Positions 63,940 to 64,000 of a DNA stretch of 64,000 nucleotides are shown here, piece by piece. Under the pieces are notes generated by a model. The model did no database searches and was not told the DNA's origin. It saw only the letters and a program-made list of their open reading frames with translations. The stretch lies in the NCBI RefSeq assembly GCF_023838525.1, contig NZ_JAHUQD010000010.1, positions 1 to 64,000 of the forward strand, written 5' to 3'. A program made the position numbers and the translations under genes. The DNA is from Caldicoprobacter algeriensis. GTDB taxonomy: Bacteria; Bacillota; Clostridia; Caldicoprobacterales; Caldicoprobacteraceae. Numbering within the stretch: position 1 is the stretch's first letter; each line of letters opens with the position of its first letter.

Positions 63940-64000
63940 ATGTATCTGGCGACTTTTAAAGTAGGAGATAAAGAGGACTGGGGGCTTGTAAGGCCTGAGG
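63940..64000 (+). CDS. Start of a gene, possibly fumarylacetoacetate hydrolase family (cut by window)
   Basis: AAAGGAG precedes ATG 63940. Only 20 residues are visible, MYLATFKVGDKEDWGLVRPE, which resembles the N-terminus of fumarylacetoacetate-hydrolase-family proteins. The remainder lies beyond the window. Confidence 0.5.
   Translation, partial: MYLATFKVGDKEDWGLVRPE

Noticed and set aside
1-64000. CRISPR arrays, rRNA genes, prophage modules, replication origin
   Set aside because: No regularly spaced repeats, rRNA signatures, phage structural genes, or dnaA-box clusters were seen. The only RNA-guided system is IscB.

Overview
The window reads as a chromosomal segment of a low-GC, Gram-positive, saccharolytic member of the Clostridia. 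The evidence is AAGGAGG-type ribosome sites throughout, TTGACA/TATAAT promoters, a class D-type sortase, VanW, a YesMN-type two-component pair, three CUT1-type sugar ABC systems, a THF riboswitch in front of folT, and several lipoprotein glycosidases. A thermophilic plant-polysaccharide degrader of the Mahella/Thermoanaerobacter kind is my guess at the lineage. It rests on gene content only.

Layout. 1-3.6 kb: the end of an IS21-like element cuts into a GH16 gene. What remains is the last GH16 residues, four carbohydrate-binding modules and a membrane anchor, followed by a sortase. 3.6-8.5 kb: a possible coat-type protein on the minus strand, then a complete IscB/omegaRNA (HEARO) element lodged in front of a Lon-like protease. 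8.6-15 kb: VanW protein, uridine-kinase-like protein, THF-riboswitch-controlled folT, an FMN-dependent GltB-like protein, yfbR and an antiporter relic. 15.4-20.6 kb: an L-rhamnose locus (rhaB, sensory-rhodopsin-transducer-like protein, rhaI) ending in a chimeric relic of an IS and a GH78 rhamnosidase. 20.6-28.3 kb: a structured RNA candidate, YesM/YesN regulators, a CUT1 transporter and a ThuA-like protein. 28.5-31.8 kb: tRNA-Val(GAC), small membrane and lipoproteins, a sugar isomerase/epimerase-like protein and azlCD.

32-48.3 kb is a large polysaccharide-utilisation region. A 970-aa fused solute-binding protein with two permeases, an NHL/TPR/Yip1-like membrane protein, a DUF5696-like protein, a second permease pair and a second binding lipoprotein are followed by GH9 and GH10 lipoproteins. 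The GH9 gene carries a scarred GH5 fragment fused in frame ahead of its signal peptide. 48.4-54.8 kb: a membrane protein, then an OYE-type reductase, an SdhA/FrdA-type flavoprotein, a LacI regulator and a zinc alcohol dehydrogenase. 54.9-63.5 kb is one 2868-aa cyclic beta-1,2-glucan synthase. The window ends with a strong promoter, a tiny membrane ORF and the start of another gene.

Two themes stand out. First, the IscB element sits exactly between the Shine-Dalgarno sequence and the start codon of the lon-like gene. It uses the target ATGA both as its own stop codon and as the start of the next gene. Second, glycosidase genes have been repeatedly broken or fused (GH16, GH78, GH5) beside intact sugar-import and hydrolase genes. 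None of the three CUT1 systems has an ATPase gene here, so a shared ATPase elsewhere is implied.
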